Shown here in pieces: positions 52,127-61,272 of a DNA stretch of 64,000 nucleotides. Under the pieces are notes generated by a model. The model saw only the letters and a list, made by a program, of their open reading frames with translations. It was not told the DNA's origin and ran no database searches. The DNA comes from BS150m-G50 sp964517435 (lineage in GTDB: Bacteria; CAIWAD01; BS150m-G50). Where the stretch lies: assembly GCA_964517435.1 (NCBI GenBank), contig CAZFEC010000011.1:1-64000 (forward strand). Reading direction: 5' to 3'. Position 1 is the stretch's first letter; each line of letters opens with the position of its first letter. A program made the translations under genes and the position numbers.

Positions 52127-53989
52127 CTATTCCAGGTTTACTTCGATAGTTATGTCCTGTTCCAGCCCGATTGACTCTATATTCCGAAACGTCTTCAACT
52201 CCTCACCCTCGCCGACCTTTATGGTGTAGGCGCCCTCCCTGAAAACCCTGGGCCGGAATGATGTTCCGTTAATGCGGATTGTATAAACGATTTCAGCGTT
52301 TGATTCATCGATGATCTGAACAACAGGACTCGTCTGTCCGTTGATATGCAGAGATGGAAGATACGCAACAGCTCTGCGGTTGTAATTGTCGGCTTGCCTG
52401 ATGATCTTCGGCCAGCCGGGATATTGCCGCGTCTCCGGAGCCTGGATATCGACATTGCGCGGCCAGCACTCAAAAGTAATTTCCCGGTCTTTCCTGTTGA
52501 ACCGGACGACGCCAAATCCCGCCGCCCTGGTAGTCAGCATGCTCCCGCCATTTGGCTCCTTGGTTGGATTTGCCGCGGCCCAGCAGGTGACCCGGTTGCC
52601 AAAGCCGTCAAGATGGCGCCCCGTGTATTCCGGCAGACCGGGTTGACGGTTTGCTCCCGGCTGCTCCGGATCCCACCAGCGCAGATACAGATTCGCTATG
52701 GACGGCACGCAGAACGAGAAGCAGGCGTCTTCCCATTCTTCGATTCCATGCTGAAAAATCGTTGCCAGGTGCTGGTCTCCGGCGATATGGACGGCAAAGC
52801 AACGTCGAATTTCAGCCAGAGCTTTGTTACGCCCGGTCTGTGGCCAACCGTTGGAATCCAGGTCCGCCTGAAGCCTGCCCCCGATTTCACCGTGGACATG
52901 AGCGCCGCCACAGAAAATGGTTTGTGACAGAACGGCTTTCATGTCTGCGCCCCGCCAGTTCTTTCCCCATTCGTGAAGAAACGACAGCTGGCGTTCGCCA
53001 AGCAGAACGGCGCCTTCCACGTCCACGCTTTCAGGGTCGTAGTCCGGATCAAGGATATGGTCCGGGCGCGGCCCCTGTCTGGGGATCAATCCCTTGGGTC
53101 CCGTCTTGAATTTGCGGTCTTCGATTATGGCAAAACTGATACGGCCGAGCGTCAGCTCGGTATAATAGACGCCGATATCCTGCCCGATTGGTGTGGAATC
53201 ATACGGATCCGGCAGATGCCAGGTTTGCGCCCGTTCGACGGATTTCACATAGTCTGCCGGCATGTAGTAACCACCGTCATTCCCCGTGCCGGTAGTCGAT
53301 TCCTTGCCGGAGGCTCCCCAGAGATTCGATTGACCCACATCATGATCATCAGGAATTGTGACCGTAGGCGTATTTCGGATTATCTCACCAAAATCCCGAC
53401 CGAACCGAAGCCAGTAATCCAGATGGTGCGTGTGATCGTACACCTGGTCGCCGGAAAAGAACAGCAGGTCGGGATTGAGCTTTTTGAGGTTATCGACGAT
53501 ATCTGTGCGCGGGATATCTCCGCCGTGCCGCTCGTAAATCGAATTGCCGGTGAACGCGGCAACCACTATCTCATCCTTCTCAACGGGATCGCGTCGCACA
53601 AGTCCTTCGTACACGGCAGCTCCGTCGAGTGCAACCACCTGGTAGGGCCGGTCCCGGGTCATATCCCAGTTCTCGACCCGGAAATGAGCGGTCCAGGTCC
53701 TGTCTTCAGCTGCGTTTCCGTAGCCTTCCTCTGTGATGCGGGTCCGGGCAACTTCCTTCCATTGTCCATCCTGCCTGATCCTGAGGAATGCTGTCCGGCT
53801 CTCATCATCCTTAAGAGGATAGAACTGAGCGGTCATCTTGAGGATGCCATGATGTACCGTGTAGAGTGCGAAGCAGATACGCTCCTGCTTACTCGCTTCC
53901 GGGATTTCGAAGCCGGTCGTTGCGGCGGAATGACTATTAATGCTTGAGAGAATGCAAAGGAACGATAGTGTAAAACACAGTCGTCTCAT
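52127..53989 (-). CDS. PhoD-like alkaline phosphatase D family protein
   Basis: 620 residues with a signal peptide (MRRLCFTLSFLCILSS). PhoD-type motifs: LLFFSGDQVYDHTHHLDYW, VTIPDDHDVGQSNLWG, LSQTIFCGGAH, and IAGDQHLATIFQHG, in the right order for the metal-dependent phosphatase fold. PhoD enzymes cut phosphomono- or diesters outside the cytosol. At 620 residues it is longer than many, with a beta-rich C-terminal domain (about 540-620). AAAAGG precedes the ATG. Confidence 0.82.
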   Translation of the reverse strand: MRRLCFTLSFLCILSSINSHSAATTGFEIPEASKQERICFALYTVHHGILKMTAQFYPLKDDESRTAFLRIRQDGQWKEVARTRITEEGYGNAAEDRTWTAHFRVENWDMTRDRPYQVVALDGAAVYEGLVRRDPVEKDEIVVAAFTGNSIYERHGGDIPRTDIVDNLKKLNPDLLFFSGDQVYDHTHHLDYWLRFGRDFGEIIRNTPTVTIPDDHDVGQSNLWGASGKESTTGTGNDGGYYMPADYVKSVERAQTWHLPDPYDSTPIGQDIGVYYTELTLGRISFAIIEDRKFKTGPKGLIPRQGPRPDHILDPDYDPESVDVEGAVLLGERQLSFLHEWGKNWRGADMKAVLSQTIFCGGAHVHGEIGGRLQADLDSNGWPQTGRNKALAEIRRCFAVHIAGDQHLATIFQHGIEEWEDACFSFCVPSIANLYLRWWDPEQPGANRQPGLPEYTGRHLDGFGNRVTCWAAANPTKEPNGGSMLTTRAAGFGVVRFNRKDREITFECWPRNVDIQAPETRQYPGWPKIIRQADNYNRRAVAYLPSLHINGQTSPVVQIIDESNAEIVYTIRINGTSFRPRVFREGAYTIKVGEGEELKTFRNIESIGLEQDITIEVNLE

Positions 53990-54122
53990 GTGGTCTCACC
54001 TTTTCTTCGGCACGGAACGTCTTCCTGCTTTTTAATCATTTTATTACTCACCGGACTCTTCCTGCATCCGCTCCACCTCGTCAAATCCCTCTTCAGCCGG
54101 CTTTTTTATGAGAGGCTCAGCC

Positions 54123-54971
54123 TCAATATACTTCCAGATCTCGACCGGAAACCACCCTGCCCTCGTATCCCTCTTCAACTTCCCGCAGCAGCTCGGCTTC
54201 TGTTACGCCCTGGAAAAGCTGGTGATAAAGAATCAATAACTCTGGCTTTGCCTCTGATGCTATCTCGGCCAACTCTCGTGTCGATGTATGGACATTTGAA
54301 TGATATTCCCGCCATTCCCTGGTTCGATCCGCCAGCCCCTTCCACGAATACACCTCGTGGACGACTACATCGCATCCACGATACACCTCCACCAGCTTTT
54401 CGCTCGGTGCCGTATCGCCCGAGATGGCAATCACTCTGTCCGGCGTATGGAATTTGTACCCGTATGCCGCCCACGAACCGTGCTTCGCTTCAAAAACCTC
54501 CACTCTCACATTCCTGTCCTCGTATACCCATCCCGGCTCCACTTCCTTGACTCGCACCTCGTGTCCTCGGTCGTTGATGGGCTCCAGTCCTTCCAATCGC
54601 TCGCGGATGTCCTCCCTGTATGCGGCCAGGATGTGCTCCGTCATCGCCTGAAGCCCCGCCGGACCGTACACTTCCAGAGGCTGCCGCCGTCCCAGTACCC
54701 ACGGCGACAGAATCAGATCGGGATATCCGGCCGTGTGATCTGAGTGCAGGTGCGTTACGAACGCTCGATTCAGCTTCCATATCTCGAGACCTTCCACTCC
54801 CCGCTCGCATGCGGCGGCGGCTCTCCGCACAACGCCCGGCCCGCAATCAACCAGGTACGGCGTCTGGTTCACGATCACAGCTACAGCGGGCCCTGACCGC
54901 TCAGGATCTGCGTTAGGGGTCCCTGTTCCCAACAGTACAAGTTGCGAATTTTCGCTCAAGCCCATCCTCAC
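54123..54971 (-). CDS. MBL-fold metallohydrolase (RNase Z/ElaC-like)
   Basis: 282 residues. Zinc motifs: FVTHLHSDHTAGYPDL (HxHxDH), AISGDTAP and later LILYHQLFQG. The start LVLLGTGTP and the overall order match the RNase Z-related group of MBL enzymes. No exosite typical of tRNase Z is apparent, so a general hydrolase is as likely. Start ambiguous between ATG 54971 and the ATG two codons in. Confidence 0.83.
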   Translation of the reverse strand: MRMGLSENSQLVLLGTGTPNADPERSGPAVAVIVNQTPYLVDCGPGVVRRAAAACERGVEGLEIWKLNRAFVTHLHSDHTAGYPDLILSPWVLGRRQPLEVYGPAGLQAMTEHILAAYREDIRERLEGLEPINDRGHEVRVKEVEPGWVYEDRNVRVEVFEAKHGSWAAYGYKFHTPDRVIAISGDTAPSEKLVEVYRGCDVVVHEVYSWKGLADRTREWREYHSNVHTSTRELAEIASEAKPELLILYHQLFQGVTEAELLREVEEGYEGRVVSGRDLEVY

Positions 54972-54980
54972 TCACGGAAG

Positions 54981-55136
54981 CACGCCGCGGATCAGCTCCG
55001 ACCCGACGCCACAACCCCGGCACTCCTAATCCCAGACGCCGAACTGCCTGTCGACGCAGTCACGCAGGCCCTGACGGTGCAGATCGTACAGGAACTCCGC
55101 GTCCGCGTCGGTAGCGGCTGTCAGCTGGATCTTCAT
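54981..55136 (-). pseudogene. Decayed copy of the 50229-50696 GNAT gene
   Basis: From ATG 55136 the minus strand reads MKIQLTAATDADAEFLYDLH and on to FGVWD, nearly the same as the intact gene, then breaks and resumes at GVGSELIRGVL. About 45 codons are missing between the two parts, and a stop follows. Similarity continues past the ATG to about 55179, copying the upstream region of the intact gene. Confidence 0.8.
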
Positions 55137-55240
55137 GGATTAAGGTAGTGACATCTTTCGAGAAACGCTTCCCCCGTGCCCTGCACGAAGTAGAGCGCGG
55201 CAAAGATGATGTAGAGATTCCGGGTCCGGTTTCTGGTCAT
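55133..55240 (-). pseudogene. N-terminal remnant of a major facilitator transporter
   Basis: From ATG 55240: MTRNRTRNLYIIFAALYFVQ then GTGE, the typical first helix of an MFS permease (ALYFVQGxGEP). After GTGE the reading frame enters sequence shared with the GNAT copy and stops within it. Only 24 codons of the transporter survive. The 55241-55328 stretch shows nothing more. Confidence 0.55.
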
Positions 55241-55328
55241 GAGCCGGCTGGCGCTACCAGTGTTCCATCAAAATGGCAACTGCTGATTCGATCGATACGA
55301 TGCAGCGACTCGCCACAGGAATACTTCT

Positions 55329-55901
55329 TCAATCTCCCCGCCACTCGTTGCGCAGCATCAGTTTAGCGACCTCACAGCCACCCTGACGATCATGGGGTTG
55401 GACCTCGTGGAATTCCTCCCAATGTGAGTTCCTGAGCGCGCCATCGGCGAGGCCGCCCGCCTTGTCGGACAGGTAGTAGTGCACTCCCTTGACCTTGGAC
55501 TCGTCATGATTGCAGAGGATCTCCACCAGCAGTGCGTAGTCGGTTTCGATATCCAGCGTCTGCATCGCGGAGGCAAATGCGAGAGCGCTCTCCTTAACCA
55601 TCTTCGTCTGGTCGGGATGCCACCGCACCGGTATCTCGATCTCGGTCGCGCCCAGTTCGGCGACGGCCAGCTGCTCCTGGCGCAGGAACTGCATTACCTC
55701 TATCGCCAGGTCTTCATCATGCGTCATCGTGCCGCCGGTGACGACATTGACGGGAAACACGGTAACCGAGAACGGCTCCTCGCATGCTTCGAACCGCTTC
55801 TGCGCATCCTTGGAGATGTAGGCATTGCATCCCATCAGCGTGAATGACAGCAGGAGCCATAAACTGATTGAGTAGCGCCCTGCTTTACTGATTGTCTTCA
55901 T
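55329..55901 (-). CDS. Lipoprotein of unknown function
   Basis: 190 residues. Signal with lipobox LLLSFTLMGC (cysteine about 25). The body is mixed alpha/beta with no recognised motif; cysteines near 40, 132 and 178 could pair. Stand-alone on the minus strand. No function can be assigned. Confidence 0.55.
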   Translation of the reverse strand: MKTISKAGRYSISLWLLLSFTLMGCNAYISKDAQKRFEACEEPFSVTVFPVNVVTGGTMTHDEDLAIEVMQFLRQEQLAVAELGATEIEIPVRWHPDQTKMVKESALAFASAMQTLDIETDYALLVEILCNHDESKVKGVHYYLSDKAGGLADGALRNSHWEEFHEVQPHDRQGGCEVAKLMLRNEWRGD

Positions 55902-55982
55902 GACAGCCTTCCTTTCCGTGTGAACAGTTATTGTAGATCGTCCACCTTATGTGATTCCCCAGGTTTCAATTCCGAGGGCGAA

Positions 55983-56669
55983 TCAAGCTGAATTCGCCGG
56001 TTCCGCGTCGCCTTCGGTTTTGTCTCCGATAAAAAGAGCCGCTCCCGCCAGTCCCAGGGGGATACAGATCACCGCCGCCCCCGCGAGCGACCCCCAGTCC
56101 AGTTCCCGGCGGAGAATCAGCCAGAGCAGAATCGCGGTCGCCGCGAAGACCACGATGCCGATCGGCCGGGGATACTTACGCGACAGCAGCCCGATCCCGG
56201 CGATCGCCAGCCCGGGCAGGATCTGCATCACTACAGACAGGAATGAGCTGGCATCCATGACGGAGAACAACGCGATCAGGAGGCCGACGGAGATGATGAT
56301 CTTCGTAGCCGCCTCCCGGTAATTCTTGACCAGGATCACATTGAAGAGCGCTTTGGTGGCCAGCCCGAGTATGATGACCATGGCGAAGAGTTCGAAAGCG
56401 TGATCCCCCTCCAGTTCAAGCTTGGCCGCGCAGAAGGCGCAGAGCATGAGGGTAACGGCGAAAGCGATGTTGCCGGAGCGGTAGTTGATGGTCATCTGGC
56501 GCTCGTCGATCTTAGCCCGGCCGATACCAAGCGAGGCCAGCGTCGGGCGCAGGAGGTACGAAGCGATCATCAACGCCAGCCAGAATTGATTCTGCGTGGC
56601 GGCAAAAAGCAACAGCGCCGCTACAAAAATCGCGCTCGCCCACCAGAAAATAGCATCTCGCTTAGACAT
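55983..56669 (-). CDS. Polytopic membrane protein partnered with XRE regulator (DUF2178-like)
   Basis: 228 residues with about seven hydrophobic segments. A short cytosolic loop has IDERQMTINYRSGNIAF, the DERQ-then-amphipathic pattern of membrane proteins that commonly pair with small XRE regulators. The start overlaps the regulator gene by 8 nt, so they are one operon. The regulator probably controls the level of this membrane protein. Its role is unknown. Confidence 0.65.
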   Translation of the reverse strand: MSKRDAIFWWASAIFVAALLLFAATQNQFWLALMIASYLLRPTLASLGIGRAKIDERQMTINYRSGNIAFAVTLMLCAFCAAKLELEGDHAFELFAMVIILGLATKALFNVILVKNYREAATKIIISVGLLIALFSVMDASSFLSVVMQILPGLAIAGIGLLSRKYPRPIGIVVFAATAILLWLILRRELDWGSLAGAAVICIPLGLAGAALFIGDKTEGDAEPANSA

Positions 56670-56871
56670 GGTCTTTCTCCTCCAGCGTGAACAGTTCCTC
56701 CACCGTCGTCTCCAGCTTCTCCGCCAGCAGCAGGGCCAGTTTTACCGAGGGCGCATAGTCTCCCCGTTCGATAGACACGATGGTCTGACGGGAAACGGAG
56801 ACCATATCCGCCACCTGTTGCTGGCTGAGTTCGCCGCGTTCGAATCGAAATCTTCTCAATTGAGTCTTCAT
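56662..56871 (-). CDS. Small XRE-type transcriptional regulator
   Basis: 69 residues from ATG 56871; the frame opens 11 codons earlier (ATG 56904), which is also possible. Helix-turn-helix: LSQQQVADMVSVSRQTIVSIERGDYAP (about 16-42). It is a compact YozG-like regulator with no sensing domain. It overlaps the membrane protein gene. Inverted repeats in its promoter suggest it represses itself. Confidence 0.85.
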   Translation of the reverse strand: MKTQLRRFRFERGELSQQQVADMVSVSRQTIVSIERGDYAPSVKLALLLAEKLETTVEELFTLEEKDHV

Positions 56872-56902
56872 CTGTTTGAGTCCGTTTGGGTGATCGTGAT
56901 TC

Positions 56903-56964
56903 ATTGTAAATGATTATCGACAAGATGTCAAGGAAAATTGACATCAGGACAAGTATAATTGACA
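56903..56964 (-). promoter_or_regulatory. Promoter and twin operators of the XRE operon
   Basis: Minus-strand -35 TTGACA (56926-56931), 17-nt spacer, -10 TACAAT (56903-56908). The -35 overlaps the inverted repeat TGTCAA-N6-TTGACA (56926-56943). A second, imperfect copy (GGACAA-N6-TTGACA, 56947-56964) starts exactly 21 bp away, two helical turns, on the same face. Confidence 0.65.
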
Positions 56965-56999
56965 CAAGGTGGGTGGGTGATGGGGAAGGATGACGGAGT

Positions 57000-57092
57000 T
57001 TAACCGACGGTCAGCGCGCCCCGGCGGGCCTCCAGTTCCTGACGGATATCGTGGGCTTTCTGTTCCGAAAGGCGGTGGTAGTAACAGCGGCA
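57000..57092 (-). pseudogene. C-terminal remnant of an MFS/GPH-type symporter
   Basis: A minus-strand frame ending in TAA at 57000-57002 reads YYHRLSEQKAHDIRQELEAR then RGALTVG. The Y-x-L-(S/T)-x-x-x-x-x-x-I-x-x-E-L-x-x-R-R pattern is typical of the tail of sodium:sugar (GPH/MFS_2) symporters. No start or membrane part remains. It lies just beyond the end of the GH16-like gene. Confidence 0.35.
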
Positions 57093-57102
57093 AGCCGAAT
57101 CT

Positions 57103-58593
57103 CTATTCCCAGGTGACCTGGTAAAACTTCCGTTCGCCCGTCAGCACCAGGTCCTGGGAGTTAGTATAGCAGGTGATGATCCGTGTCCAGGGGCCGTAGG
57201 GCGCACTGCTTTCATAGATGTGATACTGGGAGGCGCCGTCGACAGCCGTCCATTGGAGCGTGACGATCTGACCCGTCGCCCAGATCACCAGGTCCTCGAT
57301 GGGCGCAGGCCCACCCTCCGGCACAAAGGTGAAATCTGCGACGATCACCTCCTGATCCGTGGCGGGTGGTCCGGAGGTCTGCCACAGGTTTATATGCACG
57401 CGGGGCTGCTCCGGACGCGGGATGTGCGGCCCGGTGTAGGTCCAGGCGAAGATCAGGTTCTCCGGCGACTCCTCCGCGGGACCGCCGCGCCAGCTACGGA
57501 ACTCGATGCGGTCCGGGAGCCAGTTGAAAGCATGGCTGGCGAGCTCTTCCGCGCCGAAGGTCGCGTCGAAGCGGACAAGATTCCCCTCCCAGTCCCACGG
57601 TTGTGCGACGAACTGCCCGATTTCAGCGCCTGGATTCGCCCAGCGGCTGAACTCCACGTCGATCTCGTTGTAGGGATTCCACCACATGTATTCGGAACCC
57701 CAGCAGGGACCGTACTGCCAGAGAAAGAGGCCGAGGACGGCGTGGATGTCAAGCTGGTCGAGCGAGCCGATCGTCGTGAAGATGTAGTCGCCGTAGCCGA
57801 GCATGTCCACCAGGGTCACTTCGGTGCTGTACCAGATGGAATCACGGAACTTGATCGTCATGTGGAGTCGATCCTCACCGTCCACCCAGACGCTTTCGGG
57901 GAGATCGCTGAAATGGTTCGGGCCGGGGCCGTACCAGCCGGAGCCCTTGACGCGCCAGGTGCGGTCGGCGAACTCGACGCTGCTTCCGCCGGGGAAGTCA
58001 TCCCACTGCATATCGTCGATGGTGGGCGGCATCAGGCTGAAGAAAGTAACCTGGTCGTAGTGGACCTCGGGCACGGGGTCGTCCTGGCCCTGAAGCACGC
58101 CGATGAGGACATGCGTCGCCACGGTCCCCGCCGGCGCGGGAGTGCTCACCGCGGAGAAGGCGATGTATTCGTCCACCGGAGTAGAGGCATCCGCGACCGC
58201 GAAGGTGTCGTAGTCGATCAATACATCCGCGGCGTCGCGCCATTCGACGTTGACCAGGGCGATACACTGGCCGATCAAGGGAGCGCCCGCGGCATGCTTC
58301 ACCCAGCCGGTGACGTCCCACTGCTCACCGGGAACACAATCGAGACGCTGCCAGAAGGCGGACATGTTCCAGCTGCCGTCATCCTGACCGCTGACCCGCG
58401 CCGCCGCCGCGCCGTGAGTCGCCTCGGCAACCGACCCAACGGCGCCGAACTGGTTCCAGCCGCCGAAAACGTCGTCCCCCGAGCCGGCGATTTCGAAACT
58501 GGGATTGGCGAGGATGCACTGTCCGTGCGCCTGTCCGGCAAAACCGGCGGCGAGGAACAGGAAGATAGCGAGGGATCTCATCGCGCGCTGCAT
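57103..58593 (-). CDS. Secreted GH16-like protein with N-terminal carbohydrate-binding domain
   Basis: 496 residues with a signal peptide (about 5-24). An N-terminal jelly-roll domain (about 26-187) starts CILANPSFEIAG, the CBM4/9 type. A GH16-like beta-sandwich (about 195-415) has the ExDxE catalytic motif E310-I-D312-V-E314 in NPYNEIDVEFSRW. The C-terminal 80 residues look like a fibronectin-III domain. GH16 enzymes cut beta-glucans and galactans, in keeping with the GH53 and GH9 genes. No T9SS domain. Confidence 0.72.
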   Translation of the reverse strand: MQRAMRSLAIFLFLAAGFAGQAHGQCILANPSFEIAGSGDDVFGGWNQFGAVGSVAEATHGAAAARVSGQDDGSWNMSAFWQRLDCVPGEQWDVTGWVKHAAGAPLIGQCIALVNVEWRDAADVLIDYDTFAVADASTPVDEYIAFSAVSTPAPAGTVATHVLIGVLQGQDDPVPEVHYDQVTFFSLMPPTIDDMQWDDFPGGSSVEFADRTWRVKGSGWYGPGPNHFSDLPESVWVDGEDRLHMTIKFRDSIWYSTEVTLVDMLGYGDYIFTTIGSLDQLDIHAVLGLFLWQYGPCWGSEYMWWNPYNEIDVEFSRWANPGAEIGQFVAQPWDWEGNLVRFDATFGAEELASHAFNWLPDRIEFRSWRGGPAEESPENLIFAWTYTGPHIPRPEQPRVHINLWQTSGPPATDQEVIVADFTFVPEGGPAPIEDLVIWATGQIVTLQWTAVDGASQYHIYESSAPYGPWTRIITCYTNSQDLVLTGERKFYQVTWE

Positions 58594-58687
58594 GTTTTTG
58601 GGATACTCAGGTTATCTAGGAGTCTGTCGTACTTGTGGGTTTTCAGCGAAAATTTCAGGTGGCAAGCCAGATTGGCCTAAAAAATAA

Positions 58688-58745
58688 GGCGCATAGTTGA
58701 AACTATGTAACGCATTTTTGGCGTTGCCGCAGTGAATGCGGCAAC
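58688..58745. terminator. Hairpins between cupin and GH16-like genes
   Basis: CATAGTT-GA-AACTATG (58692-58707) within GCG...CGC arms is followed by ATTTTT on the plus strand and by TTATTTTTT on the minus strand, a bidirectional terminator shape. A second hairpin is GTTGCCGCA / TGCGGCAAC (58723-58745). Apart from these, the 396-nt gap 58594-58989 shows nothing recognisable. Confidence 0.5.
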
Positions 58746-58989
58746 GGCGGACTAAGGTTAGCGCACCTTTATGCATTCTTCGTCCGAATTAGGTCAGAAT
58801 GGTCGGCACTCTGGAATTTGCAGCAAAACAGCATAAGTCCGACAGGCTCCTAGCACAAGTTACGAAACGGCAGCCGGTTAAGCAGTAAATAGAAGGGGGG
58901 ATCAGAACTCGGTCTCCACGAGCTGGTCGAAGTTGCGGGCGGCCTCTCTCCTCATACTCTCCCGGGGCATGGCATTGTCAGGCAGTTCT

Positions 58990-59367
58990 CTATAACTCCA
59001 GGTGATCAAAGCGGTTCTTCGTGATCTCCGTCGCCACCTTTCCGGTGTGTTCAATTCCCGCCGGTTCGAATAGTATGAGCTTGACATGACCATGCGGCAC
59101 GACACGATGCTCTGTGCCTCGCTCAACAATGTACATCTCGCCTGCATGGAGAGTTACGGTTCTGTTGTCTGCTTGAACTTCAAGCAGGCCATCGACAACG
59201 AGAAACATCTCGTCCTCGTTATCATGTGTGTGCCACGGAACCTTATCCCCTTCACACCTTACAAGCATGACAAGTTGTTCGTTCAGCTCGCCGACTACCT
59301 TCGGTGAAAAGGTGTCATCAAACATCTCGAAGCACTTGTCGATATTAATCACCTTTGACATATCCAT
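58990..59367 (-). CDS. Single-domain cupin protein
   Basis: 125 residues. Cupin metal motifs: VPWHTHDNEDEMFLVVDGLLE (H-x-H-x(3,4)-E) and ERGTEHRVVPHG. Small cupins bind a metal and act as isomerases, dioxygenases or sensors; the substrate is not evident. Stand-alone on the minus strand, 79 nt downstream of the aminotransferase gene. Confidence 0.85.
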   Translation of the reverse strand: MDMSKVINIDKCFEMFDDTFSPKVVGELNEQLVMLVRCEGDKVPWHTHDNEDEMFLVVDGLLEVQADNRTVTLHAGEMYIVERGTEHRVVPHGHVKLILFEPAGIEHTGKVATEITKNRFDHLEL

Positions 59368-59446
59368 CTCCTCATGTGTTTAACGGAAGCCTCAGCAGCA
59401 GACTGGGGAACGCGGATCACATCCCGGGCAAACTTGCGCAAGTGGA

Positions 59447-60622
59447 TTACAACGCGTCCAGCAGGCGGTCCACATCCTCTTCGTTGTTATAGAAATGGAT
59501 TCCCACCCGGATGTTGCCCTCCCTGAGCGAAACGATAACGTCCCGCTCGATCAGCTGCCGGACCGTGACGGCCGGATCGTCCGCGGCGAAACAGACGACG
59601 CCGGACCGCAGACCGCCGGCGACGGGAGCGGTGACCGGGATCCCCTTCCGCTGTAATCCCTCGATCAGGTAGTCGCAGAGTTGGACGATGCGCGTTTCAA
59701 TGCGCGCGATGTTCAGGCCGTGGAGATAGGTGCAACTCGCTCCCATAGCCAGCTGGGCCAGCAGGGCGTTGCTGCCGGTCTCGACGCGGCGGGCGTCCTG
59801 CGCCAGGTCGAAGCTGTACTGAGTCAAGTCGTCGAATCTCTCGAGATCGGCATGGGCGGCCATGGAAAGCCAGCCGACGTGGTCGGGCTGCAGGTTTGCG
59901 ATCAAGTCCGGCCGGATATAGATAAAACCGCCGCCCTGGGGGGAAAGGGTCCACTTGCCGCCCCCGCAGACCAGGATGTCGATCCCCGCCAGGTCCAGCT
60001 GCAACGCGCCCACCCCCTGGATGGCGTCCACGACGAAACTGATTCCCCGCTCGGCGCAGAGGCTGCCCAGCGCTGCGGTGTCGATGCGGGCGCCGTTGGA
60101 AAAGTTAACCCAGGAGAGCGCCAGGATCCTGGTCCGGCTATCCATGATTTCGCGCACCTGGTCCGGGGTGACGCCCGCGGGACCCGGTTCGATGAAGCGC
60201 ACCTCGATATCTCGACGGGTCAGGTTGAGCCAGGGGTAGATATTGGCGGGGAACTCGCCCCTGGCGCAGATCACGTTGTCGCCGGCCCGCAGGGGCAGCG
60301 AGCCCGCGGCCATGGCCAGGCCGGCGGAGTCGTTGGGGACAAAAGCGGTGGAGCCCTCCGGCGCGCCGATCAGGTCCGCCATGGACCGCCGGGCATCCCG
60401 GAAATCCCGGGCCATCTCCGCCTGCTGGTCCGGGTGCACCAGGAGCATCTCCCGGGCCACCCTTTCTATCACCGCAAAAGCGGGTGGGGAGAGGGGACCG
60501 CGGCTGGCGTGATTGAGATAGGCATAGCGCTCGGTGACGGGAAACCGGCGGCGCTCCTCTACAAAGTTTATCCTGATATCTTCCAAATCGAACTCGCAAT
60601 GACCCTTGTCGGGTGTTGTCAT
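59447..60622 (-). CDS. Class V PLP-dependent aminotransferase/cysteine-desulfurase-fold enzyme
   Basis: 391 residues from ATG 60622, whose first bases overlap the stop of the preceding gene (ATGA). PLP motifs: YAYLNHASRGPL near the N-terminus, FVVDAIQGVGALQ, and the PLP lysine in CGGGKWTLSPQGGGF. It belongs to the isopenicillin-N-epimerase/CsdA-like group; no catalytic cysteine like that of IscS is seen, so an epimerase or lyase is more likely. Specific substrate unknown. Confidence 0.82.
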   Translation of the reverse strand: MTTPDKGHCEFDLEDIRINFVEERRRFPVTERYAYLNHASRGPLSPPAFAVIERVAREMLLVHPDQQAEMARDFRDARRSMADLIGAPEGSTAFVPNDSAGLAMAAGSLPLRAGDNVICARGEFPANIYPWLNLTRRDIEVRFIEPGPAGVTPDQVREIMDSRTRILALSWVNFSNGARIDTAALGSLCAERGISFVVDAIQGVGALQLDLAGIDILVCGGGKWTLSPQGGGFIYIRPDLIANLQPDHVGWLSMAAHADLERFDDLTQYSFDLAQDARRVETGSNALLAQLAMGASCTYLHGLNIARIETRIVQLCDYLIEGLQRKGIPVTAPVAGGLRSGVVCFAADDPAVTVRQLIERDVIVSLREGNIRVGIHFYNNEEDVDRLLDAL

Positions 60623-60993
60623 CCGTTCTGCTTCAACCACTCGATGGCGTCGGCGTGCTGGTCGAACACCTTGATTGAGAAGCCGTGGTTTACCGCGACA
60701 TTTTCCAGGAAGTATTCATGGTCGGTGAGGATGGAATACAGGAGAGCCCCCCGGAGTCGCCGCAATCCTTCGGCCAGCTCGCCCTTCGGGTTCGCGATAT
60801 CGTATGCCTCTGACGTACCGGTGAAGATCTCCGCCCCGGTCAGGTCAAAGAGAAACAGGTGGCAATCATGCTCCGCGAAGAACTGCAAAGCAAAATACTG
60901 CATCCTGAAACCATCCTGGGGGCTGTGGAATTCGCCCGTAATGGTGACAGTACAGATGTCGTTTGTCCTGTCGAGCTCGAATGTGTGTTCCAT
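60619..60993 (-). CDS. SpoIIAA/STAS-like protein
   Basis: 124 residues from ATG 60993, with GGGA upstream. The beta-alpha pattern (CTVTITGEFHSPQDG, LFLFDLTGAEIFTG, GALLYSILTDHEYFLENVA, FDQHADAIEWLKQ) resembles the SpoIIAA-like STAS fold found with lipid or nucleotide ligands. Assignment by secondary-structure pattern only. Co-translated with the aminotransferase by 4-nt overlap. Confidence 0.5.
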   Translation of the reverse strand: MEHTFELDRTNDICTVTITGEFHSPQDGFRMQYFALQFFAEHDCHLFLFDLTGAEIFTGTSEAYDIANPKGELAEGLRRLRGALLYSILTDHEYFLENVAVNHGFSIKVFDQHADAIEWLKQNG

Positions 60994-61272
60994 TTCACTA
61001 TTCCCTATGGTTATGCTCACCTGCCGCTCTGATCGTTGTCTCGTTATCATGCAGCCGGAAGAGCAAGCCGTACTCCTCGACCGCATCAGTGGCGTGAGAA
61101 AGAACACCACGAGTTCGACCAGCATGAGATCACCGGCTGCTTCGTGGCCAACGCCCCTGCATTTGTCACTTTCATCTGCACGTGCACCTCTTTCTGCGGA
61201 AACTCCTCTCAATTATCGGCATAGCGACCAGGCTCACCGGTTGCAAGGGAGCGAAGTGCAATTGCCATCCGG

